Positions 1 through 5,576 of a DNA stretch of 8,789 nucleotides are shown here, piece by piece. How positions within the stretch are numbered: position 1 is the stretch's first letter; every line of letters starts with the position of its first letter. The stretch covers positions 1 to 8,789 of the forward strand of contig CACZOW010000221.1 in the NCBI GenBank assembly GCA_902782885.1, read 5' to 3'. Source of the stretch: an uncultured Ruminococcus sp. GTDB lineage: Bacteria > Bacillota > Clostridia > UBA1212 > UBA1255. The translations under genes were made by a program, and so were the position numbers. The notes beneath the pieces were generated by a model. The model ran no database searches, was not told the DNA's origin, and was given only the letters and a program-made list of their open reading frames with translations.

Positions 1-881
1 AGGAGGGCAAGTATTGACCCCGCCAGCAGGCCCAGTATGCCGTAATAGGTGCCGGTACGGAACTTCCTGAACAGGAGCTGGATGATCTTGGCGATGGTGA
101 AGATGCCGGCGATGATGCCGAGCCCCAGAGGGAGCGCGCAGAGCGCGGCTTTGAGCATTGTCGACGGATCGTGGAAGGACGTGAGCCCGGAAATTATTGC
201 CAGCATGTCGTCGTACAGGCCGAGCAGCAACAGAACGAGCGAGCCGCTGACGCCGGGAACGACCATTGCCCCCGCGCTGACAACGCCGCCTATGAAGAGT
301 TTCAGTATCATGCCCGCGCTGAGCGTCGGCAGACCGCCGGCAACAACCTGGTCTGTCCCCTGTGTGAAATACGTTTGGACGACCGCGAGAGCCACGACCG
401 CCAAGGCGCAGATGACGAACGGCACCAGGTAGATGTGCCGGTATTTGCTGTCGCCGCCTGCCTTTTTCAGGATGAGCGGCACGGAGCCGATCACGAGGCC
501 GACGAAGAACAGTCCCGTCTGCAGCGGGAATCTGGCCAGCGCCATGCCGATCAGTTTGCTGAAGGCAACGACGCCCGCCACCAGACCCAGCCCCACGGGG
601 ATGAGAAGTTTCAGGTTTTTGACGAACTTTTTGAAGAGGGTGTTAATGGCTTCGATCAGCGGGTCGAAGATGCCGGTGACAACGGCGATGGTGCCGCCGC
701 TCACGCCCGGAATTATGTTGGCAACGCCCACCACGATGCCCTTTACGAACAATATCAGCGCTTCGATGATGCCGGGGCGCTTTTTGGAAGAGGCAACCGC
801 GGCGGTTTCGGCGGTTTGAACGGTTTCAGCGGTTTCGGCGGTTTCAGCGGTTTCAGCCATGTTCTCGGAAAGATCAGCCAT
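1..881 (-). CDS. DUF368 membrane protein, probable undecaprenyl-phosphate translocase (3' end cut by window)
   Basis: The first 293 residues are visible; the C-terminus runs off the left edge. This is a polytopic membrane protein with the DUF368 hallmark NIIPGVSGGT at residues 55-64 and a second related loop, VVPGVSGS, at 207-214, so two PGVSG re-entrant-like motifs mark an internal duplication. Members of DUF368 (PopT) have been shown to move undecaprenyl phosphate back across the cytoplasmic membrane for reuse in wall synthesis; that role here is by family. The ATG at 879-881 is chosen because GGAGG lies nine bases upstream (891-895). The start overlaps the end of the Ssb-like gene by 8 bp, which suggests translational coupling. 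Residues 9-28 are a low-complexity stretch of repeated E-T-A triplets not typical of the family core. Residues 174-177 (QGTD) are encoded by one copy of the dispersed GGTCTGTCCCC word. Confidence 0.9.
   Translation of the reverse strand, partial: MADLSENMAETAETAETAETVQTAETAAVASSKKRPGIIEALILFVKGIVVGVANIIPGVSGGTIAVVTGIFDPLIEAINTLFKKFVKNLKLLIPVGLGLVAGVVAFSKLIGMALARFPLQTGLFFVGLVIGSVPLILKKAGGDSKYRHIYLVPFVICALAVVALAVVQTYFTQGTDQVVAGGLPTLSAGMILKLFIGGVVSAGAMVVPGVSGSLVLLLLGLYDDMLAIISGLTSFHDPSTMLKAALCALPLGLGIIAGIFTIAKIIQLLFRKFRTGTYYGILGLLAGSILAL
350..360 (+). repeat. Dispersed GGTCTGTCCCC word, inside the DUF368 gene
   Basis: Exact 11-base core, antisense to the host gene. On the coding strand it reads in frame as QGTD in a loop between membrane segments. 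The flank CCCCTGT is shared with the copy inside rlmI. Confidence 0.8.
802..857 (-). repeat. 9-bp minisatellite coding for E-T-A repeats
   Basis: The coding strand carries about six imperfect copies of a 9-base unit of the form GAAACCGCY. They translate as ETA-ETA-ETA-ETV-QTA-ETA near the N-terminus of the DUF368 protein. The unit length is a multiple of three, so copy-number change would keep the frame. The segment sits before the first membrane helix. Confidence 0.85.
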
Positions 882-1632
882 TGACGTTGCCCTCCGCTTC
901 TTTAGCCGCCGGAGCAGTGTCGCGGACCGCTGCCTGCCCCTGCCCCTCCGCCGGAACAGCGGCGGAAATATTGCCCGCGGCGCCGGCTGATACAGAGGTC
1001 TGTCCCCCGTCCAGAAGCTCGATCTTGGACACCGAGACCTCGTAGGCAGTGCGCTCGGCGACGGTGCCGTCCGGGTAACGCTTCTGGTAGACGCGGCTCT
1101 GCATGCGGCCGATGACCTTCACGTGGTCGCCGACTTTGCGTTTGCCGCAGAACCGGGCGTTGCGGCCCCAGCAGATGCAGGGCAGATAATCGGATTTGTT
1201 GTAGGAGCGGTTGACCGCCAGCAGGAAGTCGGAGATCTCGCGGTTGAAGGGCGTGGTGCGGTAGACCGGCGGCTTGCAGATGAAGCCGTTCATCTCCACC
1301 GAGTCAACGTCGGTATCGGGAACCGTGTCCGGGAAGCGTATCTCCTGCACGAACAGCGTGAGCGTGAGCTTGACCTGTCCCCCGGCTAAAACCGAGTTGT
1401 ACGACCGGAACTGGCCGTCGACGGCAACGAACCTGCCCTTTTTGAGCTCGCCTATATCGATCAGGCGGTCCGACACCGTGGCCGGTATAAGGTCAAAACT
1501 TTCGCTGAGCCGCCGCGTGCGGACAATGAAGCTGTAGAACCCCTCGCCGTACACTTCGTGGCTGAATACGGGCGCGGTCTCCACGGTCCCGGTCAGCTGC
1601 GCAACATTATTTTCACTTTGATTCCCCGTCAT
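874..1632 (-). CDS. Tandem OB-fold single-stranded-DNA-binding-like protein
   Basis: 252 residues with two OB-fold domains. The first spans about residues 10-100 and is divergent. The second spans about 112-207 and matches the Ssb/PriB-like proteins of Clostridia, with the recognisable segments GFICKPPVYRTTPFNREISD, CICWGRNARF, VGDHVKVIGRMQSR and AYEVSVSKIE. A flexible tail rich in Ala, Gly and Glu follows (208-252). It lacks the acidic DDDIPF-type tip that canonical Ssb uses to recruit partners, so it is unlikely to be the main replicative Ssb; a role in single-stranded DNA or RNA binding is inferred. The ATG at 1630-1632 has AGGGGAG seven bases upstream. Its stop overlaps the start of the DUF368 gene. 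A promoter lies about 100 bases upstream. One dispersed word at 997-1007 encodes part of the linker (GGQTS). Confidence 0.85.
   Translation of the reverse strand: MTGNQSENNVAQLTGTVETAPVFSHEVYGEGFYSFIVRTRRLSESFDLIPATVSDRLIDIGELKKGRFVAVDGQFRSYNSVLAGGQVKLTLTLFVQEIRFPDTVPDTDVDSVEMNGFICKPPVYRTTPFNREISDFLLAVNRSYNKSDYLPCICWGRNARFCGKRKVGDHVKVIGRMQSRVYQKRYPDGTVAERTAYEVSVSKIELLDGGQTSVSAGAAGNISAAVPAEGQGQAAVRDTAPAAKEAEGNVNG
997..1007 (+). repeat. Dispersed GGTCTGTCCCC word, inside the Ssb-like gene
   Basis: Exact core, antisense to the host gene, extended to GAGGTCTGTCCCCCGT at 995-1010. It falls at the junction between the second OB fold and the flexible tail (residues 209-213). Confidence 0.8.
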
Positions 1633-1694
1633 ACCTAAACTCCCCTCGGAGGCTTTTCCTGCGGCAATTGACGCGCCGCCGTTCCCTCCGTGAA

Positions 1695-1708
1695 GGGGGA
1701 CAGACCCG
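1695..1708 (-). repeat. Dispersed word, the only inverted copy, in the ssb-like leader
   Basis: The plus strand reads GGGGGACAGACCC, so the word runs on the minus strand, the same direction as the transcript it sits in. All other exact copies in the window face the other way. It lies in the roughly 100-base leader between the inferred start site and the Ssb-like ATG. Confidence 0.75.
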
Positions 1709-1709
1709 C

Positions 1710-1725
1710 GTCAACGCAAGTTGAC
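1710..1725. promoter_or_regulatory. Perfect 6-bp inverted repeat near the ssb-like transcription start
   Basis: GTCAAC-GCAA-GTTGAC is a perfect dyad with a 4-base centre, about 10-25 bases downstream of the inferred minus-strand start site. It could be an operator or a small leader hairpin. The sequence does not say which. Confidence 0.4.
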
Positions 1726-1740
1726 AAAAAGTCATTTTAT

Positions 1741-1769
1741 ATTATACATAAAGGCGCCGCCGGTTGCAA
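1741..1769 (-). promoter_or_regulatory. Sigma-70-type promoter for ssb-like/DUF368 pair
   Basis: On the minus strand, TTGCAA (1769-1764) is followed by 17 bases and a perfect TATAAT (1746-1741). The start site is inferred near 1734, giving a leader of about 100 nt. The -10 box is preceded directly by TG, as at the ktrB and ddl promoters. Confidence 0.65.
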
Positions 1770-1836
1770 GCAGGTTGCCCGCAGGTTGATCACCAGGTGG
1801 ATCACCGGCAAGCATATTGCCCGCAGATACGGCGGC
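1756..1836. promoter_or_regulatory. Operator-like repeat cluster overlapping the -35 box
   Basis: Two 19-bp direct repeats (GCAAGCAGGTTGCCCGCAG at 1766-1784 and GCAAGCATATTGCCCGCAG at 1808-1826) match at 17 of 19 positions. Each contains the dyad GCAA-N5-TTGC, and their centres are 42 bp apart, close to four helical turns. Between them are two copies of GGTKGATCACC (1784-1794 and 1796-1806), 12 bp apart. A 7-bp inverted repeat, GCCGCCG/CGGCGGC (1756-1762 and 1830-1836), frames the set. The first dyad overlaps the -35 element, so regulation by a dimeric repressor binding two sites is a reasonable inference. No regulator gene is present in the window. Confidence 0.5.
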
Positions 1837-1878
1837 AAACGATGTTCAAAACTGATCAAAAAAGGGCAGCGGCTCCGG

Positions 1879-2526
1879 TCAGATCCGGAATATTTTCTGG
1901 ATCGTGCGGTATTCGCCCAGCACCAGGAGCGTTTTGTCCTCGGTGAGCAGCGTCTCGGTGGTGATGTTGATATCCAGGCGGCCGTTTTGCTTGAGGCCGA
2001 GGATGTTGATGCCGTAATTGCGGCGGACGTTGATCTCGCCGACGGTCTTGCCGACCCACGCCCCGGGCATCGTCACCTCGAACAGGCCCTTGGACTCGTC
2101 GATCTCCACGTAGTCGAGGATGTGCTCGGAGCTGTAGCGGATGGCGCTGATCTTGGCCATCTGTTTTTCGGGATATATCACTTCGTCGGCGCCGTTGCGC
2201 AGCAGGAATTTTTCCTGGACGTCGCGCTCCGCCCGGGAGACAACGTGTTTCGCGCCGAGCTCCTTGAGGTTCGACGTGGTCTCCAGCGAGCTCTGGAAAT
2301 CGCTGCTGATTGTGACGATGCAGACGTCGTAGTTGCGGATACCCAGCGACTTGAGGAACTCTTTGTTGTTGCTGTCGCCGATCTGCGCGCCGGAAACGAA
2401 ATTCATCGATTCGTTGACGCGGGATTCGTCGCGGTCAATGGCCATGACCTCGTGGCCCAGCGTCGTCAACTGATACGCCAGGTGTTTGCCGAACCTGCCC
2501 AGCCCTATAACAAGAAACGATTTCAT
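1879..2526 (-). CDS. ktrA: KtrA/TrkA-family K+ channel regulatory subunit
   Basis: 215 residues, the normal size for KtrA. An RCK_N Rossmann domain fills about residues 1-120, with the nucleotide-binding GLGRFG at 8-13 and the acidic D31 at the end of the second strand. An RCK_C domain follows at about 135-215; in KtrA and KtrC this domain binds cyclic di-AMP in several Bacillota. The protein forms a cytoplasmic octameric ring that gates KtrB. The ATG at 2524-2526 has AGGGGTG seven bases upstream. It lies 118 bp downstream of ktrB on the same strand, so co-transcription is likely, although the gap holds two hairpin-forming dispersed words. No clear Rho-independent terminator follows: a T-tract is present about 16 bases after the stop, but no stem abuts it. 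Confidence 0.93.
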   Translation of the reverse strand: MKSFLVIGLGRFGKHLAYQLTTLGHEVMAIDRDESRVNESMNFVSGAQIGDSNNKEFLKSLGIRNYDVCIVTISSDFQSSLETTSNLKELGAKHVVSRAERDVQEKFLLRNGADEVIYPEKQMAKISAIRYSSEHILDYVEIDESKGLFEVTMPGAWVGKTVGEINVRRNYGINILGLKQNGRLDINITTETLLTEDKTLLVLGEYRTIQKIFRI

Positions 2527-2550
2527 TCAGATGCACCCCTTTGGATATGC

Positions 2551-2571
2551 GTTGTATCTGTGTTGTATCTG
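2551..2571. repeat. Two 10-bp direct repeats upstream of ktrA
   Basis: GTTGTATCTG occurs at 2551-2560 and again at 2562-2571, an 11-bp period that places both copies on nearly the same helix face, about 25-45 bases upstream of the ktrA ATG. Function unknown. Confidence 0.5.
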
Positions 2572-2593
2572 CGGTCCCTGCCGCGTGTAAAAC

Positions 2594-2640
2594 AGGGGTC
2601 TGTCCCCTTTGTTGACAGGGGTCTGTCCCCCGTATTGACC
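2594..2640 (+). repeat. Twin dispersed palindromes between ktrB and ktrA
   Basis: Two full copies of GGGGTCTGTCCCC lie at 2595-2607 and 2618-2630, 23 bp apart. The first is followed by TTTGTTG and can form AACAGGGG/CCCC-TGTT with a 2-base bulge. The same right flank occurs at the murI-distal copy (7622-7632). The second is followed by CGTATTGA, the same flank as the copy downstream of rlmI (4191-4200). Both would be transcribed as GGGG-ACAGA-CCCC hairpins in a ktrB-ktrA mRNA, where they might affect mRNA processing or ktrA expression. Confidence 0.8.
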
Positions 2641-2644
2641 GCGT

Positions 2645-3985
2645 TTAGCCCACGGTCAGTTTGCCCAGCGGGAAGCGGGAATTGTAGTTGTTTTTATCCG
2701 AAACGGCGGCGTAGATTATTGTCAGCCCGCCCACGCGCCCCAGGAACATCAGCAGCATCAGGATGACCTGCGAGGCCGGACCCAGCAGCGGCGTCAGCCC
2801 CAGGGAGAGGCCCACGGTGCCCACCGCCGACGCGGTCTCGAACAGGCACATGCCCATGTCGAGCCCTTCGATCGTGCTGATCAGCGCCGCGCCGCCCACA
2901 AACAGAGTGAGGTAGAGCATCAGGATCGCCAGCGCGCTTTTGCTGACGCTGCGGTCAATGCGCCGCTTGAAGAAGCCGGTGTCCTCCTTGCGGCGGAACA
3001 CGGCGAGCATGTTGGCGAACAACACCGCGACGGTGGTAGTCTTCATACCGCCGGCCGTTGACCCCGGCGAGCCGCCGATGAGCATGAGCACGATCATTAT
3101 TGTCCGTCCGGCGCCGGTCATTGTGTTGAGGTCCACCGTATTGAACCCGGCCGTGCGCGGCGTGATCGCCTGGAACAGCGAGACGGTGAGCCGCTCGCCG
3201 AAGGGCAATCCGCGGAAGTCGAAGCAGAAAAACAGCGCCGCGGGGACAACGACCAGTATCGCGCTGGTGACCAGTATGACTTTGGTCTGCATGCGGTAGC
3301 GCTTCACCCGGAAACCGTTCTCGCGCACGTCGTCCCAGGTCAGGTAGCCGATGCCGCCGATGGTGATGAGAAGCATGACCACGACGTTGACCAGCGGGCT
3401 CACGCGGAACAGGGAGAGGGACGAATACGCGCCGCCGTCGCCGCCCATAATGTCGAAGCCGGCGTTGCAGAACGCGGAGATCGAGTGGAAGATCGACATC
3501 CAGATGCCGCGGGGACCGAAGCGGGCAATGAATTCGGGCATCATTGCCGCCGCGCCGACGCCTTCAAATATGAACGTCATCAGCAGGATGAACACGGTCA
3601 GGCGGACGATGCCGCCGATCTTGGGCGCGGAGATGGCTTCCTGCATGGTGCTGCGCTGCATTATCGAGATCTTGCGGCGGGCAACGATGGCGAACGCGGC
3701 GGCGACGGTTATGACTCCTAGGCCTCCGATCTGGATCATGCCGAGGATGACGCCCTGGCCGAACAGCGACCAGTACGTGGCGGTGTCGTGCACCACGAGC
3801 CCGGTGACGCATACCGCGGAGGTGGAGGTGAACAGGGCTTCGTTGAAGGGGGTCACGACGCGTTCATGGGTGGCAATAGGCAGCGACAGCAGCACCGCTC
3901 CGGCGAGTATCACGCCGGCGAAGCCGATGATGATCTTCTGGAACGCGGTCAATCTGAATTTTTTCTTTAATGTCATGCTGTCCAT
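2645..3985 (-). CDS. ktrB: KtrB/TrkH-family K+ uptake membrane subunit
   Basis: 446 residues, typical for KtrB. It contains four repeated membrane-pore-membrane units. The four selectivity-filter loops are visible as VCVTG (58-62), FCNAG (172-176), TAG of PRTAGF (279-281) and AVGTVG (387-392). The glycine-rich intramembrane gate GGSPGSTAGGMKTTT starts at residue 304, and the conserved pore-lining arginine is in LGRVGG (R417). KtrB dimerises and, with the KtrA ring, imports K+ with Na+ dependence in characterised systems. The start is either ATG 3985 or ATG 3976 three codons later; neither has a strong ribosome binding site, so the longer form is given. A promoter about 100 bases upstream is separate from rlmI. 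Confidence 0.93.
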   Translation of the reverse strand: MDSMTLKKKFRLTAFQKIIIGFAGVILAGAVLLSLPIATHERVVTPFNEALFTSTSAVCVTGLVVHDTATYWSLFGQGVILGMIQIGGLGVITVAAAFAIVARRKISIMQRSTMQEAISAPKIGGIVRLTVFILLMTFIFEGVGAAAMMPEFIARFGPRGIWMSIFHSISAFCNAGFDIMGGDGGAYSSLSLFRVSPLVNVVVMLLITIGGIGYLTWDDVRENGFRVKRYRMQTKVILVTSAILVVVPAALFFCFDFRGLPFGERLTVSLFQAITPRTAGFNTVDLNTMTGAGRTIMIVLMLIGGSPGSTAGGMKTTTVAVLFANMLAVFRRKEDTGFFKRRIDRSVSKSALAILMLYLTLFVGGAALISTIEGLDMGMCLFETASAVGTVGLSLGLTPLLGPASQVILMLLMFLGRVGGLTIIYAAVSDKNNYNSRFPLGKLTVG

Positions 3986-4009
3986 ATGCTGCCCGGGCCG
4001 TTATCCGGC

Positions 4010-4091
4010 GCCCGTAAATGCCCGTGTTTCGCGTTTTCGCAGTCCGGCGGTGTAGATTCCATGCTGTCTGCCGTGCCACGCCTTTACGGGC
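4010..4091 (-). promoter_or_regulatory. ktrB leader with long-range 9-bp inverted repeat
   Basis: GCCCGTAAA at 4010-4018 and TTTACGGGC at 4083-4091 are perfectly complementary across a 64-base loop in the ktrB 5' leader. The upstream arm sits at the inferred transcription start, so part of it may not be transcribed. It could be a closing stem of a leader RNA structure, or two operator half-sites. It does not match the ydaO c-di-AMP riboswitch pattern as far as can be judged by eye. Confidence 0.35.
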
Positions 4092-4093
4092 CG

Positions 4094-4122
4094 ATTATAC
4101 ACCTTTTTGAGGGGTTTGTACA
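4094..4122 (-). promoter_or_regulatory. Promoter for ktrB(-ktrA)
   Basis: On the minus strand, TGTACA (4122-4117, four of six matches to TTGACA) is separated by 17 bases from a perfect TATAAT (4099-4094), again with TG just before the -10 box. The start site is inferred near 4087. Confidence 0.55.
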
Positions 4123-4129
4123 GGGCCCG

Positions 4130-4200
4130 GGAGGTGGCCTGTACTTCGTCCGGAAGGTGGTCTGTACTTCGTCCGGAAGGTGGTCTGTCCCCCGTATTGA
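4130..4200 (+). repeat. Three 23-bp tandem units ending in a dispersed word
   Basis: Units start near 4130, 4152 and 4175. The first two read GGAGGTGGCCTGTACTTCGT and GGAAGGTGGTCTGTACTTCG in their first 20 bases. The third becomes GGAAGGTGGTCTGTCCCCCG and continues to TATTGA. The last unit thus contains an exact GGTCTGTCCCC (4182-4192), and the earlier two look like altered forms with GTACTT in place of the C-run. The block lies just upstream of the ktrB promoter and just after the rlmI stop. Confidence 0.8.
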
Positions 4201-4204
4201 AACG

Positions 4205-5422
4205 CTACACCACCTGGCAGATCACGAATTTCAGGTAGTCGCTCTCGGGCACGCCCAGCAGTACCGGGTGGTCCGGCGCCTGGTGGCGGATCTCCGCGAT
4301 CTTCAGACGCACGCCGGCGTCGTCGGCGGCTGTTTTCAGCATGTCGAGGAACAGGTCGGTGGTCATAAAATGCGAGCAGGAGCAGGTGGCCAGGTAGCCG
4401 CCGCGGCCCAGGGCGCGCATTGCCCGCGCGTTGATCTCGCGGTAACCGTTGCGGGCATTGCCCAGCGTCTTCGAACTCTTTGTAAACGCGGGCGGGTCCA
4501 GAATGATCAGATTGTATCGCTCGCCCGGCGGCAATTTTTCCGCCTCCTGCAGATAGTCGAACACGTCGGCGCGCACGAACTTCACCTTATCCTCAAGGCC
4601 GTTGAGCGCCGCGTTGGCGCGGGCAACCTCCAGCGCCGGCTCCGAAACATCCACCGCGGTAACGAGGTCTGTCCCCTGTCTTGCGGCGTTCAGAGCGAAG
4701 GAGCCGGTGTGGGTGCAGAGGTCGAGCACGCGCATTCCGGAAGCGAGGTTGGCCACGGCACGGCGGTTGTATTTCTGATCCAGGAAAAAGCCGGTCTTCT
4801 GGCCGCCCGCGAAATCCACCAGGAAGCGGAGGCCGTTCTCGGTGATGGTCGTTGACGTCCGACCGTCGTTGGGCACGCCTTCCGCCCAGCCGGAACCGGG
4901 CTCGAGCCCCTCCAGCAGACGGATCCGGGACTCGTTCCGCTCATAAATGCCCCTGACGCCGGAGATCTCATCGAGCAGCGCCCGGAACACGACGCCCTTC
5001 ACTCGGTCCATGCCGAAGGACAACACCTCCGCCACCAGATAATCGCCGTACCGGTCGACGGTCAATCCCGGGAACCCGTCCGCTTCGCCGAAGATCAGGC
5101 GGCACGCGGCAAAATCCGGGCCCATCACGCGCCGGCGGTAGTCAACGGCATACTTGACCCGCCGCTGCCAGAACGCCTCGTCGAAGCGCTCGTTGGCGTT
5201 GTCCGAAAGCAGCCGCACCGCGATCTTGCTTTTGGCGCTGTAAAAACCGGTGCCCAGGTATTTGCCGCCCTCCGTAAGCACATCCACCAGCCCGCCGTTT
5301 TCGAAGCACTCCGGCACGCCGCGCACGAGCTCCGCCCCGTACACCCAGGGATGGCCGGCGCGAATCCCGCGCTCCGCCTTCTTGTTGACCGCCACCGAAT
5401 CGAATTGCCGCTCGCTTTTCAT
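4205..5422 (-). CDS. rlmI: RlmI-type class I SAM-dependent rRNA methyltransferase
   Basis: 405 residues, close to the roughly 400 of the RlmI/RlmK-type family. Order of domains: an N-terminal PUA-like RNA-binding domain (about 5-80, with AGHPWVYGAEL and GTGFYSAKSKIAVRLL), a central domain, and a C-terminal Rossmann methyltransferase. The SAM-binding motif LDLCTHTGSFALNAA is near residues 231-245, the catalytic-region motif LDPPAFTKSS near 307-316, and the cysteine pair of CSCSHF near 346-350. E. coli RlmI makes m5C1962 in 23S rRNA; the exact target here is inferred. The ATG at 5420-5422 is preferred over an in-frame upstream codon at 5482 because GGAGG sits four bases upstream and the extra 20 residues do not resemble the family. 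RQGTDLV near residues 247-253 is coded by a dispersed word, yet alignment length with the family appears unchanged. Confidence 0.85.
   Translation of the reverse strand: MKSERQFDSVAVNKKAERGIRAGHPWVYGAELVRGVPECFENGGLVDVLTEGGKYLGTGFYSAKSKIAVRLLSDNANERFDEAFWQRRVKYAVDYRRRVMGPDFAACRLIFGEADGFPGLTVDRYGDYLVAEVLSFGMDRVKGVVFRALLDEISGVRGIYERNESRIRLLEGLEPGSGWAEGVPNDGRTSTTITENGLRFLVDFAGGQKTGFFLDQKYNRRAVANLASGMRVLDLCTHTGSFALNAARQGTDLVTAVDVSEPALEVARANAALNGLEDKVKFVRADVFDYLQEAEKLPPGERYNLIILDPPAFTKSSKTLGNARNGYREINARAMRALGRGGYLATCSCSHFMTTDLFLDMLKTAADDAGVRLKIAEIRHQAPDHPVLLGVPESDYLKFVICQVV
4666..4676 (+). repeat. Dispersed GGTCTGTCCCC word, inside rlmI
   Basis: Exact core, antisense to rlmI, read in frame on the coding strand as QGTD between the SAM motif and the acidic strand AVDVS. 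The DUF368 copy gives the same four residues. Confidence 0.8.
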
Positions 5423-5480
5423 GTTGCCTCCGGACCGCGCGAAAAAACGCCGGCAGCCCCCGCGAGCCCCGCGCCGCGCC

Positions 5481-5516
5481 ATAAATATACTTATATTTTA
5501 ATTTTATCACTTGTAA
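5481..5516 (-). promoter_or_regulatory. AT-rich divergent region, probable rlmI promoter side
   Basis: An AT-rich island (about 5480-5512) in otherwise GC-rich DNA lies upstream of rlmI. On the minus strand TTACAA (5516-5511) is followed by candidate -10 boxes TATAAG (15-base spacer) and TATATT (21-base spacer); neither spacing is ideal. The remaining leader to the rlmI ATG (about 58 bases) is very GC-rich. Confidence 0.35.
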
Positions 5517-5540
5517 GAGCGGCGGACAAGAGTGTATAAT
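5511..5540 (+). promoter_or_regulatory. Promoter for ddl-murI
   Basis: TTGTAA (5511-5516), an 18-base spacer, then a perfect TATAAT (5535-5540). The start site would be near 5547, about 30 bases before the ddl start. The -35 box coincides with the candidate minus-strand -35 of rlmI, so the two divergent promoters may share it. Confidence 0.6.
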
Positions 5541-5576
5541 TATAGAAAATATACAAAAGATACGGAAGTGTTGACT

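Noticed and set aside
171..884. Plus-strand open frame of 237 codons
   Set aside because: Runs antisense to the clear DUF368 gene and gives a low-complexity His/Asp/Glu/Arg-rich product typical of a shadow in GC-rich DNA.
1373..1383. ACCTGTCCCCC in the Ssb-like gene as a degenerate copy
   Set aside because: Only part of the core matches and no hairpin arm is present on the left side; too weak to count.
1843..1878. Rho-independent terminator after ktrA
   Set aside because: A run of seven T is present on the minus strand, but no stem arm abuts it.
1690..2766. Plus-strand open frame of 358 codons, with TTGACA-N16-TATACA at 1721-1748 upstream
   Set aside because: It is antisense to ktrA and the end of ktrB, and the product resembles no family. 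The plus-strand promoter-like match lies in an AT-rich patch that also holds the better minus-strand promoter. An antisense RNA cannot be excluded but is not supported.
3986..4100. tRNA or known riboswitch upstream of ktrB
   Set aside because: No acceptor/anticodon/T-arm layout could be drawn on either strand, and the ydaO-type conserved blocks are not visible.
4130..4200. CRISPR array
   Set aside because: Only three short units, directly abutting with no spacers, and no cas genes.
3986..4855. Plus-strand open frame of 289 codons
   Set aside because: It crosses the ktrB leader and runs antisense to rlmI; its product is a shadow with no recognisable domain.
5532..5576. GTG at 5532 as the ddl start
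   Set aside because: It overlaps the -10 box of a good promoter and has no ribosome binding site, while the TTG at 5577 has GGAAG well placed and begins near the conserved core.
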